The notes under the pieces are model-generated. The model made no database searches and was not told the origin of the DNA. It worked only from the letters and a program-made list of their open reading frames with translations. Positions 25,459-33,602 of a stretch of DNA of 64,000 nt are shown here, piece after piece. This DNA comes from Pedobacter sp. Hv1. GTDB lineage: Bacteria > Bacteroidota > Bacteroidia > Sphingobacteriales > Sphingobacteriaceae. The stretch spans positions 186,001-250,000 of the forward strand of contig NZ_LLWP01000009.1 of assembly GCF_001412215.1 (NCBI RefSeq). The letters run 5' to 3'. The translations under genes and the position numbers were made by a program. Numbering within the stretch: the first letter of the stretch is position 1; every line of letters begins with the position of its first letter.

Positions 25459-25627
25459 CATCCCTACGCCAGCATTACCTGGATCAGGTGCATTTGAGAG
25501 GTAAAAAGTGTAGGGTTTTAAGGTGTAAGGTTTTACCCTACGCCTTAAGCCTTTAACCTTAAGCCTTTCAAAATGGGTATGATCTCAGCCTGTATTTGTG
25601 TTTTTACAAAACAAGGCACCCCTTATT
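25459..25627 (-). ncRNA. TPP riboswitch (THI element) with an insertion
   Basis: On the minus strand the conserved blocks appear in order: GGGGTGCC (complement of 25615-25622), GGCTGAGATCATACCC (25575-25590), CACCTGATCCAGGTAATG and GCTGGCGTAGGGA (to 25461). The P5 helix CCAGG/GCTGG region is intact. The span is about 165 nt against roughly 100 nt usual, because 83 nt (25491-25573) lie between the ACCC block and CACCTGAT; this insert contains GCCTTAA-type heptads and a GTAGGGT/ACCCTAC hairpin. A TACCTTTG box (complement of 25635-25642) just upstream is its likely promoter. Confidence 0.93.
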
Positions 25628-25634
25628 GATGGCA

Positions 25635-25642
25635 CAAAGGTA
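25635..25642 (-). promoter_or_regulatory. -7 box of the riboswitch transcript
   Basis: TACCTTTG on the minus strand, 12 nt before the first conserved riboswitch block, shows that the receptor-thiE unit has a promoter separate from the pnuC-kinase pair upstream. Confidence 0.6.
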
Positions 25643-25701
25643 AGGTAAAAGGATTGATATTATAAAATTGTTTCTAAAAACAGTCTTCTATTAGCTGTTT
25701 A

Positions 25702-26229
25702 TTAGGTTTTTAAGAAATTATTGATAGCTGTAATTGCATTTTGTAGCCGGTTTTCTATACCCCCGATTACCACATAATTGGCGTTTAACGCTTTTAACTC
25801 TTTGTGCCAAATCTCCATAAAATGCTCACGCATGGTTGGAAAATCTCTGAGTGGATCTTCTTGCCAAGGAAGATCAATATCCAACAAAAGATACAGATCA
25901 TAAGGACGTTTGTACAACTCGTCTAACACAACCTGTGGAGTTTCACCAAACATCTCGTCGCTCCAAATTTTAACAGTTACAAATGTGGTATCGCAGATGA
26001 TAAAATCGGTATTGGCCATTGCCATTACCGACTCTTCTAAAGCCACTTGTCCGTGAAACATATTGGTTTCATCCTGTAAGGTACATTCTGTGGTTAATGC
26101 AGCACAATAATAACGGGCATATTCTGGTACCCAAGGCACATTGTAATGCTTCGCTAGTTGTTGCGAAATGGTCGATTTGCCCGTGCTTTCGGGGCCAACG
26201 ATGGCTATTTTTTTAATGATTTTGTTCAC
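25702..26229 (-). CDS. NadR-type P-loop kinase
   Basis: Protein of 175 residues of the AAA_28/NadR kinase family. Walker A is GPESTGKST at 12-20; EYARYY and the CDTTFVTVKIW region match the ribosylnicotinamide-kinase domain of NadR; the Walker-B-like LLLDIDLPWQEDPLRDFP carries the acidic residues. The nucleotidyltransferase half of full NadR is absent. The start overlaps the end of the PnuC-type transporter by 17 nt, so the two act together: the kinase would trap the imported vitamin by phosphorylation. By family the substrate is nicotinamide riboside; by context (TPP riboswitch just downstream) thiamine is possible. Confidence 0.83.
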   Translation of the reverse strand: MNKIIKKIAIVGPESTGKSTISQQLAKHYNVPWVPEYARYYCAALTTECTLQDETNMFHGQVALEESVMAMANTDFIICDTTFVTVKIWSDEMFGETPQVVLDELYKRPYDLYLLLDIDLPWQEDPLRDFPTMREHFMEIWHKELKALNANYVVIGGIENRLQNAITAINNFLKT

Positions 26230-26836
26230 GATAAATTTTCTTCCAATCCATATAACCCATTAATGCTATGGCCATGTATATGGCATACATTAACCCAGTG
26301 GCGTAAAGGTCTTTTGAGCAATAAACAATTACATAAATAATATCTACAAAAATCCAGATTAACCAGTTTTCCATTACCCTTCTGGCTAAAAAAACCTGAG
26401 CAATGATGCTGGTAGCTGTACAAAAACTATCTATAAAAGGAAATGAAGCATCGGTGTTTTTGTGTAGCAATTGGCCCAAAACTAAAGTGAAAATGATGAT
26501 GCCTACTACGGATAAAAATATTTCCTTTTTTGTAATTCGACTAATTGGTCTTTGTTTACCCGAATTTTTTCTTTGTTCGCTCCAATAATACCAGCCATAA
26601 ATATTCATCATTAACAGGTAACCTTGTAAGCCCATATCTGCATAAAGTTTACTTTCGAAAAAAATAAAGATATAAGTAAGTACGCTTGCAATAGCGAATG
26701 GCCAATTCCAGATGTTGTTTTTTGCGGCCAGCCAAACGCAGAGCAGCCCGGTGAAAACACCAAACCATTCTAATGGGCTAGTTCCATATACGAATTGGGC
26801 TAAACTATCTTTAAAGGCGTCGGCCGTTAATAACAT
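26213..26836 (-). CDS. pnuC: PnuC/PnuT-type vitamin transporter
   Basis: Membrane protein of 207 residues with seven predicted helices (SWEET-like fold of the PnuC family). WPFAIASVLTYIFIFFESKL, YADMGLQGYLLMMNIYGWYYW and FLARRVMENWLIWIFVDIIY are the family signatures. PnuC members carry nicotinamide riboside, while the PnuT branch carries thiamine by facilitated diffusion coupled to phosphorylation. Distinguishing the two needs a tree. The adjacent overlapping kinase and the nearby TPP riboswitch support vitamin salvage. A TATTTTTG box (complement of 26841-26848) ends 4 nt before the ATG, so the mRNA is predicted leaderless. Confidence 0.85.
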   Translation of the reverse strand: MLLTADAFKDSLAQFVYGTSPLEWFGVFTGLLCVWLAAKNNIWNWPFAIASVLTYIFIFFESKLYADMGLQGYLLMMNIYGWYYWSEQRKNSGKQRPISRITKKEIFLSVVGIIIFTLVLGQLLHKNTDASFPFIDSFCTATSIIAQVFLARRVMENWLIWIFVDIIYVIVYCSKDLYATGLMYAIYMAIALMGYMDWKKIYREQNH

Positions 26837-26913
26837 GTTCCAAAAATATAAAATAGTATTGAGTATTGGGCTGAGGCTTATTTCTTGATATATGAATGCC
26901 TATAAAACAAAAA

Positions 26914-26941
26914 ATCCGATAGGGAACAACCCCTACCGGAT
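26914..26941 (-). terminator. Terminator after the lipoprotein gene at 27.0 kb
   Basis: ATCCGATAGGG/CCCTACCGGAT stem with one mismatch and loop AACAAC; read on the minus strand it is followed by six T. A second hairpin (CCTCG..CGAGG, about 26973-26993) precedes it in the 3' UTR. Confidence 0.8.
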
Positions 26942-27007
26942 AATAAACCAAACAAACTATTTATGAAGAATACCCTCGGACAAATGATTGTCGAGGATGC
27001 TTTAGAT

Positions 27008-27529
27008 CTATTTTGGATTTGGCGATGAACTAAAGTTTACCGCCGCTCTCACACTCACGTCACTTGTTAAATTATTCCTTAACGTGTACTCCATTCTCAT
27101 TTTCAAATTGCTTCCTTTAATGTAGTCATCTACAAAACGTGTATTGTCTATGTCTAGTACAAGATTGTTGCCAATATTTTCAGACACATCACTTCTTGAC
27201 GCTACCATGACTTCTGCGTTACTCCCATTTACAATAAAAAGCTTTACCGATTTGAAGATACCTAGGTTCTGATTAACGGGATTGCTTGCCTCTATTTTTA
27301 CCGAAGTAACTCTTACCTCTTTAATGTAATCAGCCCCTGTCTGATTGCCAAAAATCTGATCAAAACTACTTGCTGTGCTCGTTGTAGTTAGCGTAACGCC
27401 ACTTTTGGCCCCTGTTGGTACAATTAAAGTAGCCGTATATGGAAACGTAGATTTGATAATAGACTGCACCGTTGCACAGCCCGAAACAACTATTGAAAGT
27501 ACAATAAATGAAAGCAATATCTTTTTCAT
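27008..27529 (-). CDS. Small lipoprotein of unknown function
   Basis: I place the start at ATG 27527-27529, which gives 173 residues beginning with a lipoprotein signal (KKILLSFIVLSIVVSGC, lipobox VSGC). The longer frame to 27634 adds 35 residues without signal-like properties. The mature part is beta-rich (VKSVKLFIVNG-like segments, LKMRMEYTLRNN) and has no motif I recognise. It resembles the many short envelope lipoproteins of Bacteroidota. Monocistronic, with a terminator about 65 nt after the stop. Confidence 0.68.
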   Translation of the reverse strand: MKKILLSFIVLSIVVSGCATVQSIIKSTFPYTATLIVPTGAKSGVTLTTTSTASSFDQIFGNQTGADYIKEVRVTSVKIEASNPVNQNLGIFKSVKLFIVNGSNAEVMVASRSDVSENIGNNLVLDIDNTRFVDDYIKGSNLKMRMEYTLRNNLTSDVSVRAAVNFSSSPNPK

Positions 27530-27815
27530 ATTATACAAACAACAAATAAATTGGATTTGGGTTTTAACTTTTTGAAGAAAATGATCTGTATTTATTTTAA
27601 GACAACAGTGTGTAGAGATAAGGAATTTTAGCAATGATCTCTAGTCATTCGATCACCAACAATTAACTATTGGTTAAAAAATAAAAGTATAAAAATAAAA
27701 CAATCTTATAGAAGGGCTGTTACTTACTCACGAACCTTAAAAAATTGAACCTTTTAAAAATAGGATGGAAAAAATTTACGCTTAATTAATAGAAGTTAAA
27801 CTAAAAATTAATGTC
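27530..27815. other. AT-rich divergent intergenic region
   Basis: 286 bp between two divergent small genes. Very AT-rich, no open frame worth naming and no clear TTTG/TAnnTTTG promoter pair. Nothing further seen. Confidence 0.5.
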
Positions 27816-28133
27816 ATGAAAAGAGCGAGTTTAAATTTTTTAGCCGTTGCAGGTTTATCAATAGGTTTATTTGCATTCGGCTCAATCAAAGAAGGAGGAA
27901 TACAAGGTAAGGTATCGCCAGCCGAAGGTGCAAAAGAAGTGGTAGCAATTGCTGGTACAGATACCTTAAGAAGTCAAGTTAGCAATGGGGCTTTTGTATT
28001 CAGCAATGTTAAAAAAGGTACTTATACCGTTTGGGTAAAAGCAAATGCTCCTTATAAAGATGCATCAGTAGAAAATGTGGCAGTTACAGACAGTGCTACA
28101 ACAGATATTGGTGAAATAAAATTACAACAATAA
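27816..28133 (+). CDS. Exported small carboxypeptidase-regulatory-like protein
   Basis: Protein of 105 residues. A signal peptide (about 1-22, RASLNFLAVAGLSIGLFAFG) precedes a single Ig-like beta-sandwich of the carboxypeptidase regulatory type: IQGKVSPAEGAKEVVAIAG, FVFSNVKKGTYTVWVKA and a final DIGEIKL. Such solo domains occur in Bacteroidota envelopes with unknown roles. Followed by a clear terminator, so monocistronic. Confidence 0.7.
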   Translation: MKRASLNFLAVAGLSIGLFAFGSIKEGGIQGKVSPAEGAKEVVAIAGTDTLRSQVSNGAFVFSNVKKGTYTVWVKANAPYKDASVENVAVTDSATTDIGEIKLQQ

Positions 28134-28156
28134 AACCTTGTGTGTGTGGAAAAGGG

Positions 28157-28185
28157 AAAGAGGGCTTGAGGGCCCTCTTTTTTAT
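28157..28185 (+). terminator. Terminator
   Basis: AAAGAGGGC/GCCCTCTTT (28157-28165 with 28172-28180), loop TTGAGG, then a T run. Confidence 0.85.
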
Positions 28186-28203
28186 TGTAATATATTTTAA
28201 AAA

Positions 28204-28265
28204 TTGAATCATATTTCTATTCAAAAAACCTATCTTTGCATCCCGACAGAGCAGTTGGGATTTTT
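28204..28265 (+). promoter_or_regulatory. carB promoter with 5'-terminal attenuator-like hairpin
   Basis: TATCTTTG at 28231-28238 with a TTG 24 nt upstream. The predicted transcript begins within ATCCCGAC (28240-28247), which pairs with GTTGGGAT (28254-28261, one G-T pair, loop AGAGCA) and is followed by TTTT. The first RNA made is therefore a terminator-like hairpin about 75 nt before the carB start. Confidence 0.55.
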
Positions 28266-28339
28266 CATTTCATAGCAGAGGATCTCTCCCAGCTATCAGT
28301 CAGATTTGACTTTTTACTTTAGACTTTTTAAAAACCCCC

Positions 28340-31237
28340 ATGCCTAAAGACACTTCCATACGTTCAGTACTTATTATCGGATCAGGACCTATTATTATTG
28401 GTCAAGCTTGCGAATTTGATTATTCTGGTTCTCAAGCCGCACTTTCTTTAAAAGAAGAAGGTATTTCTGTTTCCATCATCAATTCTAACCCCGCAACGAT
28501 CATGACCGATAAGGTAATCGGTGATCATGTGTACCTGCGACCTTTAACGTTAGAATCGATAGCACAAATTTTAACTGAACACGCAAACTCTCCAACTTTA
28601 CCAACCATTGATGCGGTATTGCCTACAATGGGTGGACAAACAGCCTTAAATCTATGTGTTGAAGCAGAAGAACGTGGCTTATGGAAAGCTCATGGCGTGA
28701 AAATTATCGGAGTAGATGTAGCTGCCATCGAGAAAACAGAAAACAGAGAATCTTTCCGCCAGTTAATGGTAGATATCGGTGTTGGTGTTGCGCCATCTAA
28801 AATTGCAAATTCATTTTTAGAAGGAAAAGAAGCTGCCCAAGAAATTGGTTATCCATTGGTAATCCGTCCATCTTACACACTTGGTGGTTCTGGCGGTGGT
28901 TTTGTACATAAAAAAGAAGAATTTGATGCCGCTTTAAAACGTGGTTTAGAAGCTTCTCCAACACACGAAGTTTTGGTAGAGAAAGCCGTTTTGGGCTGGA
29001 AAGAATACGAATTGGAGTTGTTGAGAGATAGCAATGACAATGTGATCATCATTTGCTCAATCGAAAACTTTGACCCGATGGGGATCCATACAGGAGATTC
29101 GATTACCGTAGCGCCTGCCATGACTTTATCAGACAGGTGTTATCAAGACATGCGTAACCAGGCCATCAAAATGATGCGTGCCATCGGTAATTTCGCAGGT
29201 GGATGTAATGTTCAGTTCTCTGTTAATCCAGATAACGACGATATCATTGCCATCGAGATCAATCCTCGTGTTTCTCGTTCGTCAGCCTTGGCAAGTAAAG
29301 CAACGGGTTATCCGATTGCGAAAATTGCAGCAAAGTTGGCCATTGGTTACAACCTAGACGAGATAGAAAACCAGATTACCAAAACAACTTCAGCATACTT
29401 TGAGCCAACTTTAGATTACGTAATCGTTAAAATCCCTCGCTGGAATTTCGATAAGTTTAAAGGTGCAAATATGGAGTTGGGCCTTCAGATGAAAGCCGTA
29501 GGTGAAGTAATGGCCATTGGACGTAGCTTTATCGAAGCATTACAAAAAGCTTGTCAGAGTTTAGAAATTGGCAGAGCCGGATTAGGTGCAGATGGTAGAC
29601 AGAAAAGAAACATCGAAGAGATCATGTATGGTTTGGAGCATCCAAGCTGGAACCGTTTGTTCCTGATCAAAGATGCCATGAGCATGGGTGTGCCTCTTGA
29701 GTCTATCCGTAAGGTAACCAAAATAGATAAATGGTTCTTGTCTCAAATTCAAGAACTGGTTAACCTAGAAGTAGAATTAAAGCGTTATTCGCTCAATAAT
29801 ATTCCTAAAGACTTCTTCTTTAACTTGAAACAAAAAGGTTTCTCTGATATCCAGATTGCTTATGTTTTAGGTAATGTAACAGAAGATGAAGTTTACAATC
29901 GCCGTAAAGAATTAGGCATTAGAAGAGTATATAAAATGGTAGATACCTGTGCGGCCGAGTTTGCTGCACAAACCCCATATTTCTACTCAACTTTTGAGGA
30001 GGCGCCAATTCAGATCTCATTGGTTGGAACGGAAATCCTTTCGGCCGGAGATGAACTTGGAACCAACGAATCAATTGTTTCTGATAGAAAAAAAGTAATT
30101 GTTTTAGGTTCTGGTCCTAACCGTATCGGACAAGGAATTGAGTTTGATTATTCTTGTGTACACGGGTTGTTAGCGGCAAAAGAAAGTGGTTTTGAGGCCA
30201 TCATGATCAACTGTAATCCTGAAACAGTTTCTACAGACTTTAACATGGCCGATAAGTTATACTTTGAGCCTGTGTTCTGGGAGCATGTTCGTGAAATTAT
30301 AGAATTAGAAAATCCGATAGGTGTAATTGTTCAGTTGGGTGGCCAAACGGCACTTAAAATGGCTGAAAAACTACATGAAAATAACATCAAAATTATTGGT
30401 ACAGCATACAATGATATGGATGTTGCCGAAGATCGTGGTCGTTTCTCAGACTTATTAAAAGAACTTGATATTCCTTATCCAAAATACGGAGTAGCCGAAA
30501 ATGCAGAAGAAGCAATTGTAGTGGCTAACCAAGTAGGATACCCGGTGTTGGTACGCCCAAGTTATGTATTGGGTGGACAAGGGATGAGCATTGTAATTAA
30601 CGATGAAGACTTAGAAAAAGCGGTAGTGAAATTGCTTGGTGATTTACCAGGTAACCGTGTACTGATTGATCATTTCTTAGATAGAGCAGAAGAAACAGAA
30701 TCTGACTCGATCTGTGATGGTACAGATGTACATATTGTAGGGTTAATGGAACACATTGAGCCTGCTGGTATCCACTCTGGAGATTCGAGTGCAGTATTGC
30801 CTCCTTTCAGCCTATCGGAGAAGGTAATTGCCGATATGGAAGCCTACTCTATAAAGATTGCAAGAGCCTTAAATGTAATTGGTTTATTGAACATCCAATT
30901 TGCGGTAAAAGACGATAAGGTATATGTAATTGAAGCTAATCCAAGAGCATCTCGTACGGTACCATTTATTGCCAAAGCTTACGATGTACCTTACATTAAC
31001 ATTGCAGCAAGAATTATGTTGGGCGTTAATAAGCTAAAAGATTTCAATATCGTTCGTAAACTAGAAGGATATGCCATTAAAGAACCAGTATTCTCTTTTG
31101 ATAAATTCCCTGAAGTGACTAAAGAACTAGGTCCAGAAATGAAATCGACAGGAGAAGCTATTCGTTTCATTAAAGATTTAGAAGATCCTTACTTCCGTAA
31201 GTTATATAAAGATAAATCGATGTATTTGTCTAAATAA
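28340..31237 (+). CDS. carB: Carbamoyl-phosphate synthase large subunit, lacking the C-terminal regulatory domain
   Basis: Protein of 965 residues that makes carbamoyl phosphate from bicarbonate, ammonia and two ATP, for pyrimidine and arginine synthesis. Two homologous ATP-grasp halves are visible: GSGPIIIGQACEFDYSGSQA near the start and its repeat GSGPNRIGQGIEFDYSC at about 588, each with SNPAT/NCNPETVSTD, RPSYTLGGSGGG/RPSYVLGGQGM and the Mg-binding EINPRVSR/EANPRASR. The E. coli enzyme has about 1073 residues; this one stops shortly after LGPEMKSTGEA, so the methylglyoxal-synthase-like allosteric domain is missing. That is usual in Bacteroidota as far as I recall. carA is not adjacent. Confidence 0.96.
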   Translation: MPKDTSIRSVLIIGSGPIIIGQACEFDYSGSQAALSLKEEGISVSIINSNPATIMTDKVIGDHVYLRPLTLESIAQILTEHANSPTLPTIDAVLPTMGGQTALNLCVEAEERGLWKAHGVKIIGVDVAAIEKTENRESFRQLMVDIGVGVAPSKIANSFLEGKEAAQEIGYPLVIRPSYTLGGSGGGFVHKKEEFDAALKRGLEASPTHEVLVEKAVLGWKEYELELLRDSNDNVIIICSIENFDPMGIHTGDSITVAPAMTLSDRCYQDMRNQAIKMMRAIGNFAGGCNVQFSVNPDNDDIIAIEINPRVSRSSALASKATGYPIAKIAAKLAIGYNLDEIENQITKTTSAYFEPTLDYVIVKIPRWNFDKFKGANMELGLQMKAVGEVMAIGRSFIEALQKACQSLEIGRAGLGADGRQKRNIEEIMYGLEHPSWNRLFLIKDAMSMGVPLESIRKVTKIDKWFLSQIQELVNLEVELKRYSLNNIPKDFFFNLKQKGFSDIQIAYVLGNVTEDEVYNRRKELGIRRVYKMVDTCAAEFAAQTPYFYSTFEEAPIQISLVGTEILSAGDELGTNESIVSDRKKVIVLGSGPNRIGQGIEFDYSCVHGLLAAKESGFEAIMINCNPETVSTDFNMADKLYFEPVFWEHVREIIELENPIGVIVQLGGQTALKMAEKLHENNIKIIGTAYNDMDVAEDRGRFSDLLKELDIPYPKYGVAENAEEAIVVANQVGYPVLVRPSYVLGGQGMSIVINDEDLEKAVVKLLGDLPGNRVLIDHFLDRAEETESDSICDGTDVHIVGLMEHIEPAGIHSGDSSAVLPPFSLSEKVIADMEAYSIKIARALNVIGLLNIQFAVKDDKVYVIEANPRASRTVPFIAKAYDVPYINIAARIMLGVNKLKDFNIVRKLEGYAIKEPVFSFDKFPEVTKELGPEMKSTGEAIRFIKDLEDPYFRKLYKDKSMYLSK

Positions 31238-31254
31238 TATAAATACAAAAGAAT

Positions 31255-31289
31255 AAAAAATCCCTTAGTGTAATGCTAGGGGATTTTTT
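31255..31289 (+). terminator. Terminator after carB
   Basis: AAAAAATCCCTTAG pairs with CTAGGGGATTTTTT (31255-31268 with 31276-31289) with one mismatch, in the classical A-stem-T form. Confidence 0.88.
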
Positions 31290-31297
31290 GTTTACAG

Positions 31298-31326
31298 TTG
31301 GTCGGGATTTGTAATCTCGACCAGCA
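31298..31326. repeat. Inverted-repeat element GGTCGGGAT, copy 2
   Basis: Begins TTGGTCGGGAT and ends GACCAGCA; the arms GGTCGGGATT and AATCTCGACC pair with one G-T. It matches the element at 19554-19582 at 23 of 29 positions and again lies just after a transcript end. Confidence 0.6.
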
Positions 31327-31331
31327 AAATC

Positions 31332-32288
31332 TTATTGTTTAGTCCAAATTCTGGTATTCAAATCTAGTTCTTGAATAATGTCATACATAAAACCGAGTAC
31401 AGACATGTCATCATCTAACAAATCTGGTTTTAACAAGGTTTTAAAAACAGGTGGTTCAAAATAATTCTTGTTCAGTGGAAAAGCTATATAAAGGCTAGAG
31501 TTGACAAAAGATACAGATACCGTATAAGCAGAGCGCTCGTCTAAGGCACTGATTTTTTCCATCATAGCTGGCGTTAAAATATACCTGGCTTCAATTTGGT
31601 CAGTGCTGTAGGTGACAAACTTTTTATTGAAATTGTCATTTTCCAATTGGACCACATTTTTATCTCCGAAAGAAAATACATTTTTCGAAAACCATGCACC
31701 AATAGAAGAACCCAGATCTTTTGGTCTAACGACCGTAACACCATTGAAATTTTTATTGAAGTCTGCTGAGAATACAATACCTTTCAAAATATCATGCCAT
31801 TGCACTTGTCGGCCACTTTTAGTCTGTGTTTCTGTTTTATATTCGGCATGCACCTCTGCAAAATAAAAGCTTGTTTTGCCTGCTTTACCCCTTACCAGAT
31901 CTTCGGTATGGTAACGATCTGGGCTAGTAGTAAAAAGTTGCGAAGACCTAAATTCACCCTCAGAAATGCCTTCATAAGGGCTTAAAGTCAAACTAGGATC
32001 TATTGTGCTTAAAGCCGCGCCAATTACCTCGTTTTTAAAACGATTTTTATATAAGCCCGTTTTTTCTGCTAGGCGATAAAGGATTACCACACCGGGTATA
32101 ATTGCAGCTGCACCAACAAGCAATGCGATGAGCATTTGTCCGGTTGTAGATACTGCAACTAAGCCAACAAGACCCAAAACAACAGCGCCCCAGCCTTTTA
32201 ATTTGCTAGAAACAATTTCTTTTCGCTGAATTTCTAAATCAGCCAGTACACTTTCTACTGCCGGATTTATAGTGAAATTAGAAGACAT
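31332..32288 (-). CDS. DUF3137 membrane protein
   Basis: Protein of 318 residues. Two hydrophobic helices near the N-terminus (about 33-52 and 54-73) anchor a C-terminal soluble domain with FYFAEVHAEYKT, FNKNFNGVTVVRP and MEKISALDERSAYTVSVSF, the pattern of the DUF3137 family. Function unknown. Its ATG overlaps the stop of the LemA gene by one base, and the LemA-DUF3137 pairing is frequent in bacteria, suggesting a joint envelope role. Confidence 0.85.
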   Translation of the reverse strand: MSSNFTINPAVESVLADLEIQRKEIVSSKLKGWGAVVLGLVGLVAVSTTGQMLIALLVGAAAIIPGVVILYRLAEKTGLYKNRFKNEVIGAALSTIDPSLTLSPYEGISEGEFRSSQLFTTSPDRYHTEDLVRGKAGKTSFYFAEVHAEYKTETQTKSGRQVQWHDILKGIVFSADFNKNFNGVTVVRPKDLGSSIGAWFSKNVFSFGDKNVVQLENDNFNKKFVTYSTDQIEARYILTPAMMEKISALDERSAYTVSVSFVNSSLYIAFPLNKNYFEPPVFKTLLKPDLLDDDMSVLGFMYDIIQELDLNTRIWTKQ

Positions 32289-32845
32289 TAACTATTGAAA
32301 AGCTCTTTAGCGCTTACGTTTTTACGTTCTTCTTCTACAGTTTCTAATACTGCTATGGGTTGGTAGCCCAACATTCCTGCAAACATATTGCCAGGGAACA
32401 TCATAACGGCATTATTGTAAGTGGTAACAGACGAGTTGTAGTTTCTTCTTGCTGCAGCAATTTGTTCTTCACTTTCTGTCCAGGTACTTTGTAGGTTTAA
32501 AAAATTCTGGTTAGCCTTTAGGTCAGGGTAATTTTCTACACTTACCATTAAGCCTTTTACCGCCGATCCAATTTGTTGGTCTAATTGGAGTTTGTCGCTT
32601 TCACTTACATTAGTTCCCAATGCTTTTCCTCTCAGCTCAGTAATTTTGGTTAAGGTATCTCCCTCATATTGCATGTATTGTTTAACCGTTTCTACTAGAT
32701 TTGGAATAAGGTCAAAACGTTTCTTTAACATGACATCTATTGCAGAGAAGGCATTAGCAACTTGGTTCTTTTTGCTAATTAGAGAATTGTACATGCTAAT
32801 GCCGATCAATAAAACGGCAATTGCTATTACGATTACATAAATCAT
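32288..32845 (-). CDS. LemA family protein
   Basis: Protein of 185 residues. A single N-terminal transmembrane helix (about 2-18) is followed by the helical LemA domain with YNSLISKKNQVANAFSAID, VMLKKRFDLIPNLVETVK and the AARRNYNSSVTTYNN motif and the FPGNMFA motif. LemA proteins are of unknown molecular function. First gene of a two-gene unit with DUF3137. Confidence 0.92.
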   Translation of the reverse strand: MIYVIVIAIAVLLIGISMYNSLISKKNQVANAFSAIDVMLKKRFDLIPNLVETVKQYMQYEGDTLTKITELRGKALGTNVSESDKLQLDQQIGSAVKGLMVSVENYPDLKANQNFLNLQSTWTESEEQIAAARRNYNSSVTTYNNAVMMFPGNMFAGMLGYQPIAVLETVEEERKNVSAKELFNS

Positions 32846-32933
32846 TTTCAGTTTGTTTTAAGTCCTTTATAAATATAAATAAAATATATAATGATATAGA
32901 TGTAGAATTGTTACGGCTGTTACAATATGAAGG

Positions 32934-32969
32934 CAAAAAAAGAACCCTGCTCCGGAGAGAGCAGGGTTC
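32934..32969 (-). terminator. Terminator after the DUF4920 gene
   Basis: Perfect 11-bp stem GAACCCTGCTC/GAGCAGGGTTC with a 6-nt loop; on the minus strand seven T follow. A second hairpin made of TTAAAAAGG/CCTTTTTAA overlaps the stop codon at 33000. Confidence 0.9.
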
Positions 32970-32999
32970 AACCAATCAATATTAAAAAGGAGAACCTTT

Positions 33000-33470
33000 T
33001 TAATTCTCTAAAATTACAACTCCTTTTGCTTCAAACACAATTTCTTTTTTAGGTTTTGTAATTTTTGCGATTTCAGCCTCTGATTTTTTGGCATCTTCAG
33101 CAAAATGTTTTAAATCTTCAACAGAAGTTTCTTTTCTTTCTGCAAAACCATCAACCACTACTTTTTTACCAGCAAGGTCTTTTGGCATAAAGAAAGCATA
33201 ATCTTTAAAGTTAACGAACATCGTTTCGCCATTTGGCAAAGCTAAATTCATAAAACAACCCTTTTTTTGACAAACCAAAGTAACTACTCCAGTTACTTTC
33301 ATGTTCTTTTTAGTGTCTTTTCCTAATTTGGCATCAACTTCTGCAGTTGTAATTACATCTCCTTTTTTTACACCTTCACCAAAAGATTTTCCTTCAAATG
33401 AAGTAGCATCTTGAGCAAATGCAAATGCTGTAAACAAGCAGAAAGTCAAGCTTAAAATAATTTTTTTCAT
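33000..33470 (-). CDS. DUF4920 periplasmic protein
   Basis: Protein of 156 residues with a signal peptide (KKIILSLTFCLFTAFAFAQ). The mature part has an OB-fold-like pattern: VKKGDVITTAEVDAKLGKD, VTGVVTLVCQKKGCFMNLAL and MFVNFKDYAFFMPKDLAGK. The CQKKGCF pair of cysteines is a family hallmark that might bind a metal or form a disulfide. The function is not established. A TATTTTTG box (complement of 33548-33555) is about 78 nt upstream. Confidence 0.82.
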   Translation of the reverse strand: MKKIILSLTFCLFTAFAFAQDATSFEGKSFGEGVKKGDVITTAEVDAKLGKDTKKNMKVTGVVTLVCQKKGCFMNLALPNGETMFVNFKDYAFFMPKDLAGKKVVVDGFAERKETSVEDLKHFAEDAKKSEAEIAKITKPKKEIVFEAKGVVILEN

Positions 33471-33602
33471 AATCTATTATTGTTTTTTAGTTGAACTGAA
33501 AACAAGAGTTGGCAGTTCATTTTAATTTGGTGTAATCTGATCTGTAGCAAAAATATTTAAAATCTTTCTAAATAGGGAAGGTTCTCTAAATAATTTTAAA
33601 AC

